Part shown: positions 1-9,409 of the stretch, piece by piece | Position numbering within the stretch: position 1 is the stretch's first letter | Layout of the letters: each line of letters begins with the position of its first letter | Program-made: the position numbers and the translations under genes | Source of the DNA: Lusitaniella coriacea LEGE 07157 | Lineage (GTDB): Bacteria; Cyanobacteriota; Cyanobacteriia; Cyanobacteriales; Spirulinaceae | Assembly: GCF_015207425.1 (NCBI RefSeq) | Contig: NZ_JADEWZ010000011.1 | Coordinates: forward strand, 1-64,000 | DNA: 64,000 bases | Direction of reading: 5' to 3' | The notes under the pieces: model-generated | Database searches by the model: none | Told to the model about the DNA's origin: nothing | Seen by the model: the letters and a program-made list of their open reading frames with translations, nothing else

Positions 1-154
1 GGGGAAGCAGGGGAAGCAGGGGGAGTTTTTTTGAGGACATGGAGACATGGATATGGGGAGTGTTAATGACTATTGCTAATTACCTGACAACTAATTTTCT
101 CCCTTTCCCGTCTTCCACCTGTTTCCCCGTCAATCTCACAAGCTGATTGCTCCT
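1..154. repeat. Low-complexity repeat stretch at left edge
   Basis: G-rich 9-base units (GGGGAAGCA) at the very start, followed by a purine-rich tract and mixed sequence. The same unit recurs in inverse orientation as CTTCCCCAG copies near 12131-12160. No coding region is supported here. It is probably the end of an intergenic repeat block that continues outside the window. Confidence 0.6.
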
Positions 155-2218
155 CTATAACCCGCTATGGCGCAATAGAGCTTCCGTTTGAGGTTCCCGT
201 CCTCGGAAGGCTTTAAAAACCTCCATTGGGTGCAAGCTGCCCCCAAGCGCCAGTACAGTGTCTCGGAAGCGTTTTCCCGTTTCCACCACTGCGGGTTCGT
301 TTTCCAATCCCGCCTCTTCAAAGGCAGCAAAGGCATCGGCACTGAGAACTTCCGCCCATTTGTAGCTGTAGTAGCCTGCGGCATAGCCTCCCGCAAAAAT
401 ATGACCGAAGGAGCATAAAAAGGAGTCTTCCGGCAGAGGGGGCATTACCGTGGTGGTTTGGGCGACGCGATCGCGCACTTGCTGCGGCGTTTCCTCTCCT
501 CCCGGTTGATAGCGGTGGTGCAGTTCGATATCCAACAGGCTAAAGTGCAGTTGGCGCAACATTGCCGAACCACTTCGATAGTTGCGTGCGGCGAGGAGTT
601 TTTGGTAGTAATGTTCCGGCAGGGTTTCCCCTGTTTCGTAGTGTTTCGCCATGCCAAAGAGGGTCGCGCGATCGTAGCACCAGTTTTCCATAAACTGACT
701 GGGCAACTCCACCGCATCCCACTCCACATTGTTAATCCCCGACGCGCCGGGATAATCCACTTGCGTGAGCATATGTTGCAATCCGTGTCCGAATTCGTGG
801 AAGAGGGTTTCCACTTCGCTAAATCGCATTAGACTGGGTTTCCCATCCACCGGAGGCGTTTGATTGCAGGTTAAATATGCCACGGGTAAGCGAAGGGTTG
901 TTTGAGTTCCTTCCACCATTTTCGCCCGTCCGATGCAATCATCCATCCACGCACCTCCGCGCTTTTCGCCGGGACGACTGTAGGGATCGAGATAGAAGTA
1001 GGCAATGGGTTCTCCCGCTTCGTTTGCCACTTGGAAATAGCGCACATCTTCTTGCCAAATGGGAGCTTTCCCATCCGCAGCCGTGATGGTTACGCCAAAA
1101 ATTCGCTTCGCCAACCCGAATAATCCTTCCAAAACCTGCGGGAGAGGAAAATAGGGGCGCAATTCTTCCGCATTAAAGGCAAATTTAGCCTCTCGCTGTC
1201 GTTCTGCCCAAAATTGTACGTCCCAATGTTTCAAATCGTCAGTTTTGGCGAAGGCTTTTAAGGCTTCCAATTCCTCCTTTGCCGCGTCGTAGCTGGCTTC
1301 GCGCAATTCCAGAAGGAGTTTTTCAACTGCTTCCACATTAGGAGCCATTTTCTTCGCCAAACTCAACTCTGCATAACTCTCAAAACCGAGTAATGCTGCC
1401 TTTTCCTTTCGTAATTCTAAGATGCGCGCGATCGCGGGGGTATTATCCAACTCCCCATCCGACGCACGACTAATAATCGCTTTGTACACGCGCTCCCGCA
1501 AATCGCGACGGGTGCTGTGCTGCATAAACGGGAAAGAACTGGGAAAATCCAATGTAATCACCCAAGGACCCTTCTCCGGCGTAGCATTCTCCTCTCCCTC
1601 GCTGCGAGCCGCCTGAGCCGCTAAACTAAGCAAGCTAGGAGGTAATCCATCCACCTCTTCCGGTTGCGTCAGCTTCAACTTAAACGCCTTCGTCGCATCG
1701 AGCAGGTGATTGGAAAACTGAGTGGACAGTTCCGCCAACTCCAATTGAATTTCATTAAATCTCTCCCGTTGTTCCCCCTCCAATCCCACGCCAGAAAGCT
1801 CTGCATCGCGAATCGCCGCCTCGACAATTCGTTTTTGCGCGGGTTCTAGGGTATTCCACTCCTCGCTCGCTGCCAAGGCTTTAAACCCTTGATACAACGG
1901 CTGACTTTGGCTGAGTTCGCTGGAAAATTGCACCAACTTTGGCTGTATCGCTTCGTAAGCTTCCCGCAACGCAGAGCTATTTTTCACTCCCATCAAATGA
2001 CCGACAATACCCCAACTCCAACTCAAACGTTCTTCAATGCGAGTCAGGGGTTCGACTAAACCTTCCCAGGTAGGAACAACAGTTGCTTCGAGTTGTTTCA
2101 GTTCTGCTGTTAGTTCCTCTAAAAGTTGGGCAATTCCCGGAACCTGTTCCGGCGTAATCTTTTCAAAAGGTGGCAGTCCTTGACCGATGAGTAAAGGGTT
2201 GTTCGATACAGTTGTCAT
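155..2218 (-). CDS. prlC: M3 family metallopeptidase (oligopeptidase A type)
   Basis: Cytoplasmic zinc oligopeptidase that degrades short peptides, for example those released by ATP-dependent proteases or cleaved signal peptides. The zinc motif HEFGH is at residues 474-478, followed by GLQHML. The third ligand region lies about 25 residues further on (NNVEWDAVELPSQFMENW), as in thimet-type oligopeptidases. The length of 687 residues is normal for oligopeptidase A. There is no signal peptide. The ATG at 2216-2218 gives the conserved start (NPLL...GLPPF). It stands alone, divergent from the hydrolase gene at 2387. The symbol is by family; OpdA/PrlC and other M3A members are not separable here. 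Confidence 0.93.
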   Translation of the reverse strand: MTTVSNNPLLIGQGLPPFEKITPEQVPGIAQLLEELTAELKQLEATVVPTWEGLVEPLTRIEERLSWSWGIVGHLMGVKNSSALREAYEAIQPKLVQFSSELSQSQPLYQGFKALAASEEWNTLEPAQKRIVEAAIRDAELSGVGLEGEQRERFNEIQLELAELSTQFSNHLLDATKAFKLKLTQPEEVDGLPPSLLSLAAQAARSEGEENATPEKGPWVITLDFPSSFPFMQHSTRRDLRERVYKAIISRASDGELDNTPAIARILELRKEKAALLGFESYAELSLAKKMAPNVEAVEKLLLELREASYDAAKEELEALKAFAKTDDLKHWDVQFWAERQREAKFAFNAEELRPYFPLPQVLEGLFGLAKRIFGVTITAADGKAPIWQEDVRYFQVANEAGEPIAYFYLDPYSRPGEKRGGAWMDDCIGRAKMVEGTQTTLRLPVAYLTCNQTPPVDGKPSLMRFSEVETLFHEFGHGLQHMLTQVDYPGASGINNVEWDAVELPSQFMENWCYDRATLFGMAKHYETGETLPEHYYQKLLAARNYRSGSAMLRQLHFSLLDIELHHRYQPGGEETPQQVRDRVAQTTTVMPPLPEDSFLCSFGHIFAGGYAAGYYSYKWAEVLSADAFAAFEEAGLENEPAVVETGKRFRDTVLALGGSLHPMEVFKAFRGREPQTEALLRHSGL

Positions 2219-2298
2219 ACAGTTTCTCGTGTCCTAAAAGAGAGCGTTATCTTTAGGCTAGCGTAAACGCAGGACAGAAATAGGGTTGCGATTGATAT

Positions 2299-2374
2299 CA
2301 AATCCTCTCCTTCAAATTGCCCGTGATAAAATTCACCGCGTCACCGCGTCAGTCCTTGCTGAGAACATTCAACC
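2299..2374 (+). repeat. Dispersed intergenic repeat (CACCGCGTCAGTCC family)
   Basis: Sequence running from CAAATCC through AAAATTCACCGCGTCA to CATTCAACC. A clear relative lies at 58554-58613, and a shorter inverted relative (tgaatgctatcagtgagg) near 40864. It occupies most of the gap between the M3 peptidase and the hydrolase, so it may contribute to both 5' regions. Confidence 0.6.
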
Positions 2375-2386
2375 AGATTTAATCTA

Positions 2387-3241
2387 ATGGGGAATACCGA
2401 AACAAGAAACGCAAAACTCAGGAAACTCCTGATTGGAGAACTCAGTTGGAAGAGATTGGCGCGATCGATCGCGTTTATTTACACCTTCTTTGCACTCTAC
2501 GTCTTTTTTCGCGCCGACAGCATGATTTTCTTGCCTCAACCTGCAACCTACCAAGACACCCAAGAAATTCTCAAACTTCCCGTCACCGAAACCGAAAAGA
2601 TTTCAGCACTCCATTTACCCAATCCCCAATCCGCTTATACCCTCCTTTACATTCACGGCAATGCAGAAGATTTGGGCGATATTCGTCCCGTATTAGAACG
2701 CTTACAGGGTTGGGGATTCAGCGTTTTTTCCTACGATTATCGGGGTTACGGAACCAGCGACGGCAAACCCAGCGAACGAAATGCCTATCAAGATGCCGAC
2801 GCAGCTTATCAATACCTGACGCAACAACTTAAAATACCGCCTCAACAAATTATCATTTACGGTCGCTCTGTGGGGGGAGGTTCGGCAACAGAACTGGCAA
2901 CTCAATATCCCGTTGCTGGCTTAATCTTGGAGAGTACGTTTACCTCCGCCTTTCGCGTCGTCGTCCCCTTTCCCCTACTCCCCTTCGATAAATTTTCCAA
3001 CCTCAATAAATTGCAACAGGTGCAATGTCCTATCCTCATAATGCACGGTCAAGCAGACTCAACGATTCCCATCGAACACGGTAAAACCCTTTATAACGCC
3101 GCACCAGAACCGAAACTGTCTCTGTGGGTTGCAGAAGCGGGACACGACGATTTCACTTGGGTTGCAGGGGAACGCCATCAACAGGCTTTATTATCTTTTC
3201 AAACACTGGCTAAGAAAAATTATAATTCCCTTCAAAATTGA
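2387..3241 (+). CDS. Membrane-anchored alpha/beta hydrolase
   Basis: Serine hydrolase of the alpha/beta fold, S33/BAAT-like and related to FrsA-type proteins; the substrate is unknown. After a basic N-terminus there is one hydrophobic segment (about residues 25-45), likely a signal anchor that places the catalytic domain outside the cytoplasmic membrane. The oxyanion region is HGNAED, the nucleophile elbow is GRSVGG, the acid is in GQADSTIP and the histidine is in EAGHDDF, so the triad is complete. The length of 284 residues is normal. The ATG at 2387 precedes the basic stretch and membrane segment. Confidence 0.85.
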   Translation: MGNTETRNAKLRKLLIGELSWKRLARSIAFIYTFFALYVFFRADSMIFLPQPATYQDTQEILKLPVTETEKISALHLPNPQSAYTLLYIHGNAEDLGDIRPVLERLQGWGFSVFSYDYRGYGTSDGKPSERNAYQDADAAYQYLTQQLKIPPQQIIIYGRSVGGGSATELATQYPVAGLILESTFTSAFRVVVPFPLLPFDKFSNLNKLQQVQCPILIMHGQADSTIPIEHGKTLYNAAPEPKLSLWVAEAGHDDFTWVAGERHQQALLSFQTLAKKNYNSLQN

Positions 3242-3366
3242 AGAATTTTTTGGGCAGTGCAGGGACTTGAGATGAGAATAAGCGTTGGGAAAAGTCTGGA
3301 TTTTCGACGTGCATAGGATGGACTTCCTTAGAGATATATATAAATAGTCCATCTCGCAGAACGGAA

Positions 3367-3936
3367 ATGTTACGACAAAAGAAATTCCTCCAAAACCTTG
3401 AAGTTCCAGAATCGAAACCTCGTTTCTTCTTTCCTCGTCGGTTTTTCTTCAAAGGACTTAAACTTGCGTCGGGTATGGCGATTGGCGGAATCTTGATATT
3501 GAGGGGAATAAATTTTTTAGCGAATATGGCATTTTGTGGATCGGATATGCCTGCAAAGATGAGTCTGATGGCGATGAATTCCGCACAACAATCTTATTTT
3601 AAAGATAATCGTCGTTTTGCCGCAAATTTTGATGAATTAGATACAGGAATGCGTTCGGAAACAAGCCACTATCGCTATTCCATGCAGACGAAAGAAAATG
3701 CCGTCTTTCACTATGGTATTTCCAAAATTCGCAAGAGTGGATGGGAAAAGTTAATGGGGGAGAAAGATCCGCCTAATGTTGCGAGTGCTGTTTTTATGGT
3801 TTCTGATGAAAATTCAACGGAAACAATAACTGTGGCGGTGAGATGTATTGGGAAAAAACCTAGTTTAGTTCAACCTCCCAAACCCACATTGCAAAATGGC
3901 GTACCAACTTGCCCTGAAAATTTCAGGAATCTTTGA
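3367..3936 (+). CDS. Type IV pilin-like G/H family protein
   Basis: Small secreted or membrane protein of 189 residues. It has a basic N-terminus, one hydrophobic segment (about 35-55) and then a pilin-like globular domain. The stretch NSAQQSYFKDNRRFAANFDEL followed by a YRYS strand is the hallmark of the cyanobacterial pilin-like G/H family. A cysteine sits just after the membrane segment (FCGSD) and two more lie towards the C-terminus (RCIG, TCPE). There is no canonical prepilin cleavage motif (GFTLIE type), so whether it is a pilus subunit is inference. It is followed 44 bp later by another small single-span protein and then the desaturase gene; all three may be co-transcribed. Confidence 0.7.
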   Translation: MLRQKKFLQNLEVPESKPRFFFPRRFFFKGLKLASGMAIGGILILRGINFLANMAFCGSDMPAKMSLMAMNSAQQSYFKDNRRFAANFDELDTGMRSETSHYRYSMQTKENAVFHYGISKIRKSGWEKLMGEKDPPNVASAVFMVSDENSTETITVAVRCIGKKPSLVQPPKPTLQNGVPTCPENFRNL

Positions 3937-3980
3937 AAGGGATTGTGTATCAAGGTTTTAAGTTTTAAATTTTTAGACCC

Positions 3981-4265
3981 ATGAAACTGATTAATGAAAC
4001 CGATTCTCTCAATCTTAGTTCTGAAGCAGATATTCACGAACATTCTACTGTGGAAATAATTCCCGAATCCCTTGACGCTCAACCAAAGCAGGCTTCTAGG
4101 ATACGGACAATTTTTATCTGGTTTGCCATGCTGACGGGCGTTGCAGCAATTGCTCTTTTACTGGTAATACTTTTTCAGATGATCTTAGTATTGATGACTG
4201 GAGCAGTTTGCGGAAATTCCGAGCAAGAATTTCTCGCTCAAGAGATTTTAGATCGTGAAGTCTAA
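3981..4265 (+). CDS. Small single-span membrane protein, possibly a truncated pilin-like relative
   Basis: A 94-residue protein with an acidic soluble N-terminus, one strong hydrophobic segment (about 45-72) and a short tail. The tail begins with CGN, resembling the CGS that follows the membrane segment in the preceding pilin-like protein. It stops where that protein's globular domain would begin, so it could be a shortened paralogue; this is inference. It ends 8 bp before the next gene, which suggests translational coupling. No function is recognised. Confidence 0.55.
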   Translation: MKLINETDSLNLSSEADIHEHSTVEIIPESLDAQPKQASRIRTIFIWFAMLTGVAAIALLLVILFQMILVLMTGAVCGNSEQEFLAQEILDREV

Positions 4266-4273
4266 TTGAAATA

Positions 4274-5536
4274 ATGTTTCCAGATGTTTTAAAAGGCTTT
4301 TTGTTTTTAGCGTTCGTTTTTATTCCTCTTGAACGAGGTTTTAGCTTGCACGAGCAACTTACATTTCGTCGCGGTTGGACGACGGACACGCTGTATTTTG
4401 TTGTCGGAAATTTCATTGGTAAAGCCGCAGGGGTTGCAATTCCAGCAGTTTTGGCACTCTCTTTTTTAAATCGTTTGACGGGTTTTGGATGGCAAACGGC
4501 TATATCGAGCCAGCCTATTATTTTTCAATTAATTGAAGTTATCTTTGTCGCGGATTTGGGCTATTACTTGGCACACAGAATGCTTCATGCAGTTCCCTTT
4601 TTGTGGCGATTTCATGCGATTCATCATAGTGTCAAATATATGGATTGGCTGTCAACAGTGCGCGTGCATCCAGTGGAGCAAGTTTTTACAAAGATATTTC
4701 AACTTATTCCTATTTTTTGTTTGGGTTTTAGTTTAAAAATGCTGGGATTATACGCAATCTTTTCGTCCGCGATCGCGTTTTTTATTCATTCTAATCTTTG
4801 CTTCAATTTTGGAATTCTCAATTGGATTATTGTTACTCCCCAATTACACCATTGGCATCACGTGAAAGAAGAGGGAATTTTAACTCAAAATTTTGCCGCA
4901 CAGTGTCCTCTGGTCGATCTTTTATTTGGGACGTTCTATCTCCCTGAAAATAAAATTCCCGCACGATATGGAGTTACAGAACTCATTCCTGGGGGCTATT
5001 TGGGACAACTTTTTTATCCTTTCCAGTTCAAGAGAAAACGAACAATGAAATTCTTTCAATCTCCGCTTTTTTACCAGCTTCGCCCGTTCCTTATAGGCGT
5101 GGGTATTAGCGTTCTGGGTATTGGTTCGCTAACTCTCGGCGCGATCGCGCACCGTATGGATCTTCCCACATTTGTCAGCAGTTGGACTGTACCGAAAGTT
5201 ACCGCAACAGAACTCCAACAAGGACATCTCAAGAATGTCATTTTAGTGGACGTGCGAACGCCTAAAGAATACGCGGAAGATCGCATTTCGGGCAGTGTTT
5301 TAGTCCCCCTAAGCGAAATTGAAACGGGGTTAGGGGTCAAAAAAATCACCAAACTCGCCCAAGCTTCATCCCAATCAGAACCGACAATTGTATTATATTG
5401 CGCGGCAGGCGCGCGATCGGTCAAAGCTTATCGAAGACTCGAACAAACGGGATTAAAATTTGTCTCCCTTGCGGGGGGAATTAACGCATGGCGGGAAATT
5501 GTTTCGCCTTCTCAAGATGCCATTTCAGCGTCTTAG
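4274..5536 (+). CDS. Sterol desaturase/fatty-acid hydroxylase fused to a rhodanese domain
   Basis: The N-terminal part (about 1-260) is an integral-membrane di-iron oxygenase of the fatty-acid hydroxylase superfamily. It has several hydrophobic segments and the histidine clusters HRMLH, HAIHH and HHWHH, plus HSNLC. A further membrane segment (about 270-300) leads to a rhodanese domain (about 310-415). That domain contains LVDVRTPKEY, RISGSVLVPL and the active-site loop LYCAAGARS with Cys376, so sulphur transfer chemistry is possible. Desaturase-like proteins are usually 250-300 residues without a rhodanese. The fusion suggests lipid hydroxylation coupled to a sulphur or redox step, but the substrate is unknown. 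A single uninterrupted frame spans both halves. Confidence 0.85.
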   Translation: MFPDVLKGFLFLAFVFIPLERGFSLHEQLTFRRGWTTDTLYFVVGNFIGKAAGVAIPAVLALSFLNRLTGFGWQTAISSQPIIFQLIEVIFVADLGYYLAHRMLHAVPFLWRFHAIHHSVKYMDWLSTVRVHPVEQVFTKIFQLIPIFCLGFSLKMLGLYAIFSSAIAFFIHSNLCFNFGILNWIIVTPQLHHWHHVKEEGILTQNFAAQCPLVDLLFGTFYLPENKIPARYGVTELIPGGYLGQLFYPFQFKRKRTMKFFQSPLFYQLRPFLIGVGISVLGIGSLTLGAIAHRMDLPTFVSSWTVPKVTATELQQGHLKNVILVDVRTPKEYAEDRISGSVLVPLSEIETGLGVKKITKLAQASSQSEPTIVLYCAAGARSVKAYRRLEQTGLKFVSLAGGINAWREIVSPSQDAISAS

Positions 5537-5934
5537 AATAGCCCAAATTAACAATTACGTCTGAGGTAAATTACCTAAAACCCTTGCTAGGACAAGGGAA
5601 TAGGGAACAGGGAACAGTAAGAAGAAATTACCGCAGAGTAAGGGCTTTAGCTTCTAATACACATTAAGCGTAAGTCCCTACAGGGTAAAGGTTAAGCGCC
5701 GAGAACCCTGGCAGGGTAAAGGGGAAGGGGTAAAGCGCCGAGAACCCGGCGAGGTTTCCTCGCCTTGGGAACGCTCGGCAAGACAGGGTAAGGGTGAATT
5801 TTTAGCTTGACAACGGTACAACCGGGGTTTGAGTCTCTAATACCCATTATTAAAAATCTCGTCCCGTCAATTCAGTCATCAGAAAAATTGGTAATTGGTA
5901 ATTGGTAATTGGTAATTGTCCCCCATCTTATGTT
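5537..5934. repeat. Repeat-rich intergenic region without genes
   Basis: No gene seen. From left to right: a copy of the composite dispersed element (5555-5672) with a short GGGAATA/GGGAACA array; a direct repeat built on AAGCGCCGAGAACCC (about 5693 and 5733); a hairpin GCGAGG-TTT-CCTCGC (about 5750-5764); and four perfect GGTAATT heptads at 5890-5917. The genes on either side converge here, so it is a likely site of transcription ends. Confidence 0.7.
5555..5672 (+). repeat. Composite dispersed element, copy 1
   Basis: Order of parts: AAACCCTTGCTAGGA, then a GGGAATA/GGGAACA array of about three units, then AGAAGAAATTACCGCAGAG and TAAGGGCTTTAGCTTCTAA, ending near CACATTAAGCGTAAG. Relatives lie at 12001-12098, 31968-32072 (inverted), 33762-33835, 40945-41047 (inverted) and 55774-55900. 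Confidence 0.75.
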
Positions 5935-8013
5935 TTAAGATGTGCGAGATTTCATGGGTTGTTTCAATCCTTGGCGATCGATTTGTACGCGATCGCGATA
6001 GGATTGTCGCATCCCGGCATTCAGGGTGTAGCTAAAACTCAGCAAGCGCAACCACAGTGACGGATAGCGGTTTTCCAGGAACGGTTGCAACTGTGGTAAA
6101 ACACGGGGTAACCAACCGAACAAAAAGCCAAGAATTGCCCCAAGGGTAAAGTGGAAATAACTACCCAACCAACGCAACATATCTGGGGTTCCCGCTTGTT
6201 CCCAAATCCAAGGAATGAGGCGGGGATTCATTGCTGCGGCTTTGAGGGCGAGGCGATTGAAGGTGAGCCAACTAAACTTATCCTTAATGAAAGTATCGGC
6301 AACCTCTGGGGGTTCTAATGCAAGGAGTCCGAAAAAAGTGTTAAGCATGGCGTTCACTCGTTCTGGGGGCAAGGAAACCCCGGTGGGAACCATCATCCCT
6401 TTGGAAAAAAGCCAGGTGACAGCAATATTACTCTGATATGCCCGAATTGAGTTGAGGTGTTCGGCGCTGAGTAAATCGTGTTCCAGGGCGGTTTTAAGGA
6501 GGGTGGTGAGGCGAGAGAGATTGCGCACTAAAGATCCAAACCCGGTAAAGACGAGGGGAGATTGGAGGGATGCGGCATCGCCAATGGCAACAAGACGATT
6601 GAACGCGATCGCGCGATCGCGACTACCCACGCTAAAATGTCCTGGAATATACCCAAAAGTCGGTTTCTTCCACTCCAACTTTTCCAGATCGCAACGGCGA
6701 TATTCCGGTAGAATTGTAAAGAAATCTTCATACATTTCTAATAAAGACCCCGGATTTTGCGGATGAACTTGATGGTAATGGAAGAGGTAAATCGTTAAAT
6801 CTTCTCCCTCTCCGGGAAACAACTCCCAAATCAATTGTCGCCCCCGCGAAATATCCCCGTGAGAATTAAGAACGTCGCCGTAGTCCGCATCCCACACCTC
6901 AGCGTCAAACCCACTCACCACCGCCCCAACCGTGGGACAAACACTATCAAATGTCCGTCCGCCATTGAGTTGCCAAGCAATGGGCGACGCGGTTCCCATC
7001 GCATCTACCAGCAAGCGCCCGCTAGCCTGTTTCGCCGTTCCTGTGGTTAGTTCCACCAATTGAACCGTAACCCGTTCTTCCCCCACATCCGCACGAATAA
7101 ATTCCGTTTCGTCCCAAATCTCGCCACCCGCTTGACGCAACTTCTCGCCGCACAATTGCAATAACTTGTCAGAATTCAGCGCAATATTTAAAACAGTGGG
7201 CGTATGTAAAATCTTAGCCTTGAGGTGAGGCGGGTTATTGCCATCAAAAAATTTATTAAAACCATCGATATACTCCCGCGCAATAACACTTTCAAATTCC
7301 TCTTGAGTGAATAATCCCAAGTCCAGCAAGCTTTGAAATTCCCCGCGAGAAATATTCCACTCCCGGTTCATGCGTCCGAAGGGAAGCCGTTCAATCAAAA
7401 GAACGCGATAGCCTAATTGCGCCATAACTGCGGCGTGAATGACCCCCAACGCACCGCCAATATAAATGAGATCGTAAGTGGGGGAGGCGGGATTCGGAGG
7501 GGTAGATTGCTCGAAAATGACTTGTTTTGGTTTTTGGGGATTGCGCGTACTGTCTCGCCAGCGTTTCTCCCACCAGTAGACGCGACTGAGGTCGTACTCC
7601 CCTTTAGGCATTTTTTGGAAAAACCGCACGGTTTCGGGGTAATACGGGGCAAGGGCGCTAAAAATGGACTGTTGCGATAAGTCGATGGGGGGGAGTTCGG
7701 GATATTGAGGCGGAAACTTTTCTCTAATGTCTGCGAGTAATTGTTGCGCGATTTTACTCTCGTTGGGGATGGGGGTTGAACCCCAGCGAAAGATTTTGAG
7801 GTAGGTGGTGCGCTGAACCGTCCAAGTGAAGATGGAAAGTTCGGTTTCCGGAATCGCGGGGGGTTGTGCTGAAGTTTCTTGGAACGATTGCCAACGAATT
7901 CCCGTGGGGGTGAGAGTTTTGGTTCCGGCTGGCGCTTGCCAATCTTCCTGAAGCCAGTGGCGAACTGCTTCAATTTCTGGGGTTGGAATTTCAATATAGA
8001 GAATTTCTTTCAT
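5935..8013 (-). CDS. cruA: CruA-type lycopene cyclase-like flavoprotein
   Basis: A 692-residue FAD-dependent oxidoreductase-like protein. The dinucleotide-binding fold begins near residue 180 (YDLIYIGGALGVIHA...VLLIERLPFG). It is preceded by about 180 residues that include GEYDLSRVYWWEKRWR, and the C-terminal part has hydrophobic stretches (about 640-665). The long N-terminal extension and this layout match the CruA family, which cyclises lycopene to gamma- or beta-carotene in cyanobacteria that lack CrtL; the paralogue CruP is shorter. I identify it from remembered family features, so other flavoproteins cannot be excluded. Product site: thylakoid or cytoplasmic membrane face. It is monocistronic on the minus strand. 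Confidence 0.62.
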   Translation of the reverse strand: MKEILYIEIPTPEIEAVRHWLQEDWQAPAGTKTLTPTGIRWQSFQETSAQPPAIPETELSIFTWTVQRTTYLKIFRWGSTPIPNESKIAQQLLADIREKFPPQYPELPPIDLSQQSIFSALAPYYPETVRFFQKMPKGEYDLSRVYWWEKRWRDSTRNPQKPKQVIFEQSTPPNPASPTYDLIYIGGALGVIHAAVMAQLGYRVLLIERLPFGRMNREWNISRGEFQSLLDLGLFTQEEFESVIAREYIDGFNKFFDGNNPPHLKAKILHTPTVLNIALNSDKLLQLCGEKLRQAGGEIWDETEFIRADVGEERVTVQLVELTTGTAKQASGRLLVDAMGTASPIAWQLNGGRTFDSVCPTVGAVVSGFDAEVWDADYGDVLNSHGDISRGRQLIWELFPGEGEDLTIYLFHYHQVHPQNPGSLLEMYEDFFTILPEYRRCDLEKLEWKKPTFGYIPGHFSVGSRDRAIAFNRLVAIGDAASLQSPLVFTGFGSLVRNLSRLTTLLKTALEHDLLSAEHLNSIRAYQSNIAVTWLFSKGMMVPTGVSLPPERVNAMLNTFFGLLALEPPEVADTFIKDKFSWLTFNRLALKAAAMNPRLIPWIWEQAGTPDMLRWLGSYFHFTLGAILGFLFGWLPRVLPQLQPFLENRYPSLWLRLLSFSYTLNAGMRQSYRDRVQIDRQGLKQPMKSRTS

Positions 8014-8194
8014 CTTGATTTAAGGTTTTTATGTCATTCAATTGCAATAGGGAGTTTATTGTGTTCCAAAGTACGCTAAACTCCGAGGTGTTAAAAATTA
8101 GAATCTGTTTACAAAACTTTATTTCTCGATCGTTTTTATTTGCTAGTGGAGGGCAAGGATCTAATCCATTGGCGAAGCAGCACACAATCTAGCT

Positions 8195-8428
8195 ATGCAT
8201 TATCCCATCCCAACTAACCCTGAAGAACTGATTGCACTACAACAGGAACCGATTAATGAAGAGCTAATTGCTTCGGCGATCGCGGGAGTGGTTCAAATTG
8301 CTCGCACTCAAGGGCGCTCTTTAGACGATTTAACCGCAGAAGTCCTCGCAGATAGTGGTTTTCTCGATCGCGAACAACGACGTTGGCTGAGTACGATTGT
8401 CGCCCATGCTTGGAATACGATTAATTAA
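8195..8428 (+). CDS. Small conserved cyanobacterial-type protein, function unknown
   Basis: A 77-residue soluble, acidic, largely helical protein without membrane segments or cysteines. The sequence (start MHYPIPTNPEEL, end VAHAWNTIN) reads as a compact two-to-three-helix domain, with a central IASAIAGVVQIARTQGRSLD segment. It stands alone, convergent with guanylate kinase and divergent from the CruA-like gene. Regular codon use and a HIP1 site inside the frame support it being real. No function is assigned. Confidence 0.6.
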   Translation: MHYPIPTNPEELIALQQEPINEELIASAIAGVVQIARTQGRSLDDLTAEVLADSGFLDREQRRWLSTIVAHAWNTIN

Positions 8429-8570
8429 TTAAATTTTTAGTTAGTAAGCTCAGATGCATTCAAACTGGGTATTGAGCGATTTGTATCAAAGCTGTCAATC
8501 ACTCACCCCGTCACCCCATCCCCCCGTCACCGTATCAGTCTCATTCGCAATTTAAATGTGTAGCAGCTTA

Positions 8571-9128
8571 TTAGCGGCGTTTTTCAATCGCTCGTTCGAT
8601 CGCGTCCAGGGCCAGATCGAGATCGTCATTGACAATTTGTAGGTCGAATTCATCGCGCAGTGCCATCTCTTCTGTTGCCCGTTGCAGTCGGCGTTGAATG
8701 GCTTCTGGGGAATCGGTTCCGCGATCGCGCAATCGGCGTTCCAACTCCTCCATCGACGGAGGGAGGATGAAAAAACGCAGGGCTAGGGGAAAGGTTTCTT
8801 TGATTTTTTGCGCCCCCACCACCTCAATTTCCAGCAAAACGAGTTTGTCTTGAGCCACCTTTTCCTCAACCTTCAAACGGGGCGTACCGTAGTAGTTTCC
8901 CGCATATTCTGCCCATTCCAACCATTCATCAGCCGCGATCGCGCGATCGAATTCCTCGCGACCGAGAAAATAGTAATCCTTCCCCTCCACTTCACCCTGA
9001 CGAGGCGCGCGGGTTGTTGCGGAGACAGAAAGATAGAACTCAGGGTGGCGGACAAGGAGAGCGCGTACCAACGTTCCCTTGCCAACCCCACTCGGTCCAG
9101 TGATGACGATGAGTTGACCGCCTTTCAT
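8571..9128 (-). CDS. gmk: Guanylate kinase
   Basis: Phosphorylates GMP (and dGMP) with ATP in the cytoplasm, an essential purine salvage step. The P-loop GPSGVGKG lies at residues 11-18. The GMP-binding region has SATTRAPRQGEVEGKDYYF and the YAGNYYGTP segment. The lid RLRDRGTDSPEAIQRRL and IVNDDLD near the C-terminus are also present. The length of 185 residues is normal. It lies 17 bp downstream of the RemA-like gene on the same strand, an arrangement conserved from Bacillus to cyanobacteria, so the two are likely co-transcribed. Confidence 0.97.
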   Translation of the reverse strand: MKGGQLIVITGPSGVGKGTLVRALLVRHPEFYLSVSATTRAPRQGEVEGKDYYFLGREEFDRAIAADEWLEWAEYAGNYYGTPRLKVEEKVAQDKLVLLEIEVVGAQKIKETFPLALRFFILPPSMEELERRLRDRGTDSPEAIQRRLQRATEEMALRDEFDLQIVNDDLDLALDAIERAIEKRR

Positions 9129-9145
9129 GAATTTTTAGTTATCGC

Positions 9146-9409
9146 TTAGTTATTATGATTTGCGTCTTTCGCAATGACAAAGCGATGAGCGACCGTTTCT
9201 GGCTGAATGGCAGAAAGGACGACATGGCTTGAATCTGTAATAATAACAGCACGGGTACGGCGACCATAAGTGGCATCAATCAGTTGTCCGCGTTCGCGAG
9301 CATCAGTGATGATGCGCTTAATCGGGGCGGATTCGGGACTGACAATCGCGACGATCCGATTCGCAGAGACAATATTACCAAAACCGATATTAATTAACTG
9401 GATGTCCAT
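9146..9409 (-). CDS. remA: RemA-like DUF370 DNA-binding regulator
   Basis: An 87-residue protein with [20 protein letters not shown] at the start, then [34 protein letters not shown]. This is the DUF370/RemA signature. In Bacillus RemA activates extracellular-matrix genes as a ring-shaped DNA-binding oligomer; the cyanobacterial role is less clear. The ATG at 9407-9409 starts the conserved MDIQLINIG block. It lies directly upstream of gmk, probably as the first gene of the operon. Confidence 0.92.
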   Translation of the reverse strand: MDIQLINIGFGNIVSANRIVAIVSPESAPIKRIITDARERGQLIDATYGRRTRAVIITDSSHVVLSAIQPETVAHRFVIAKDANHNN

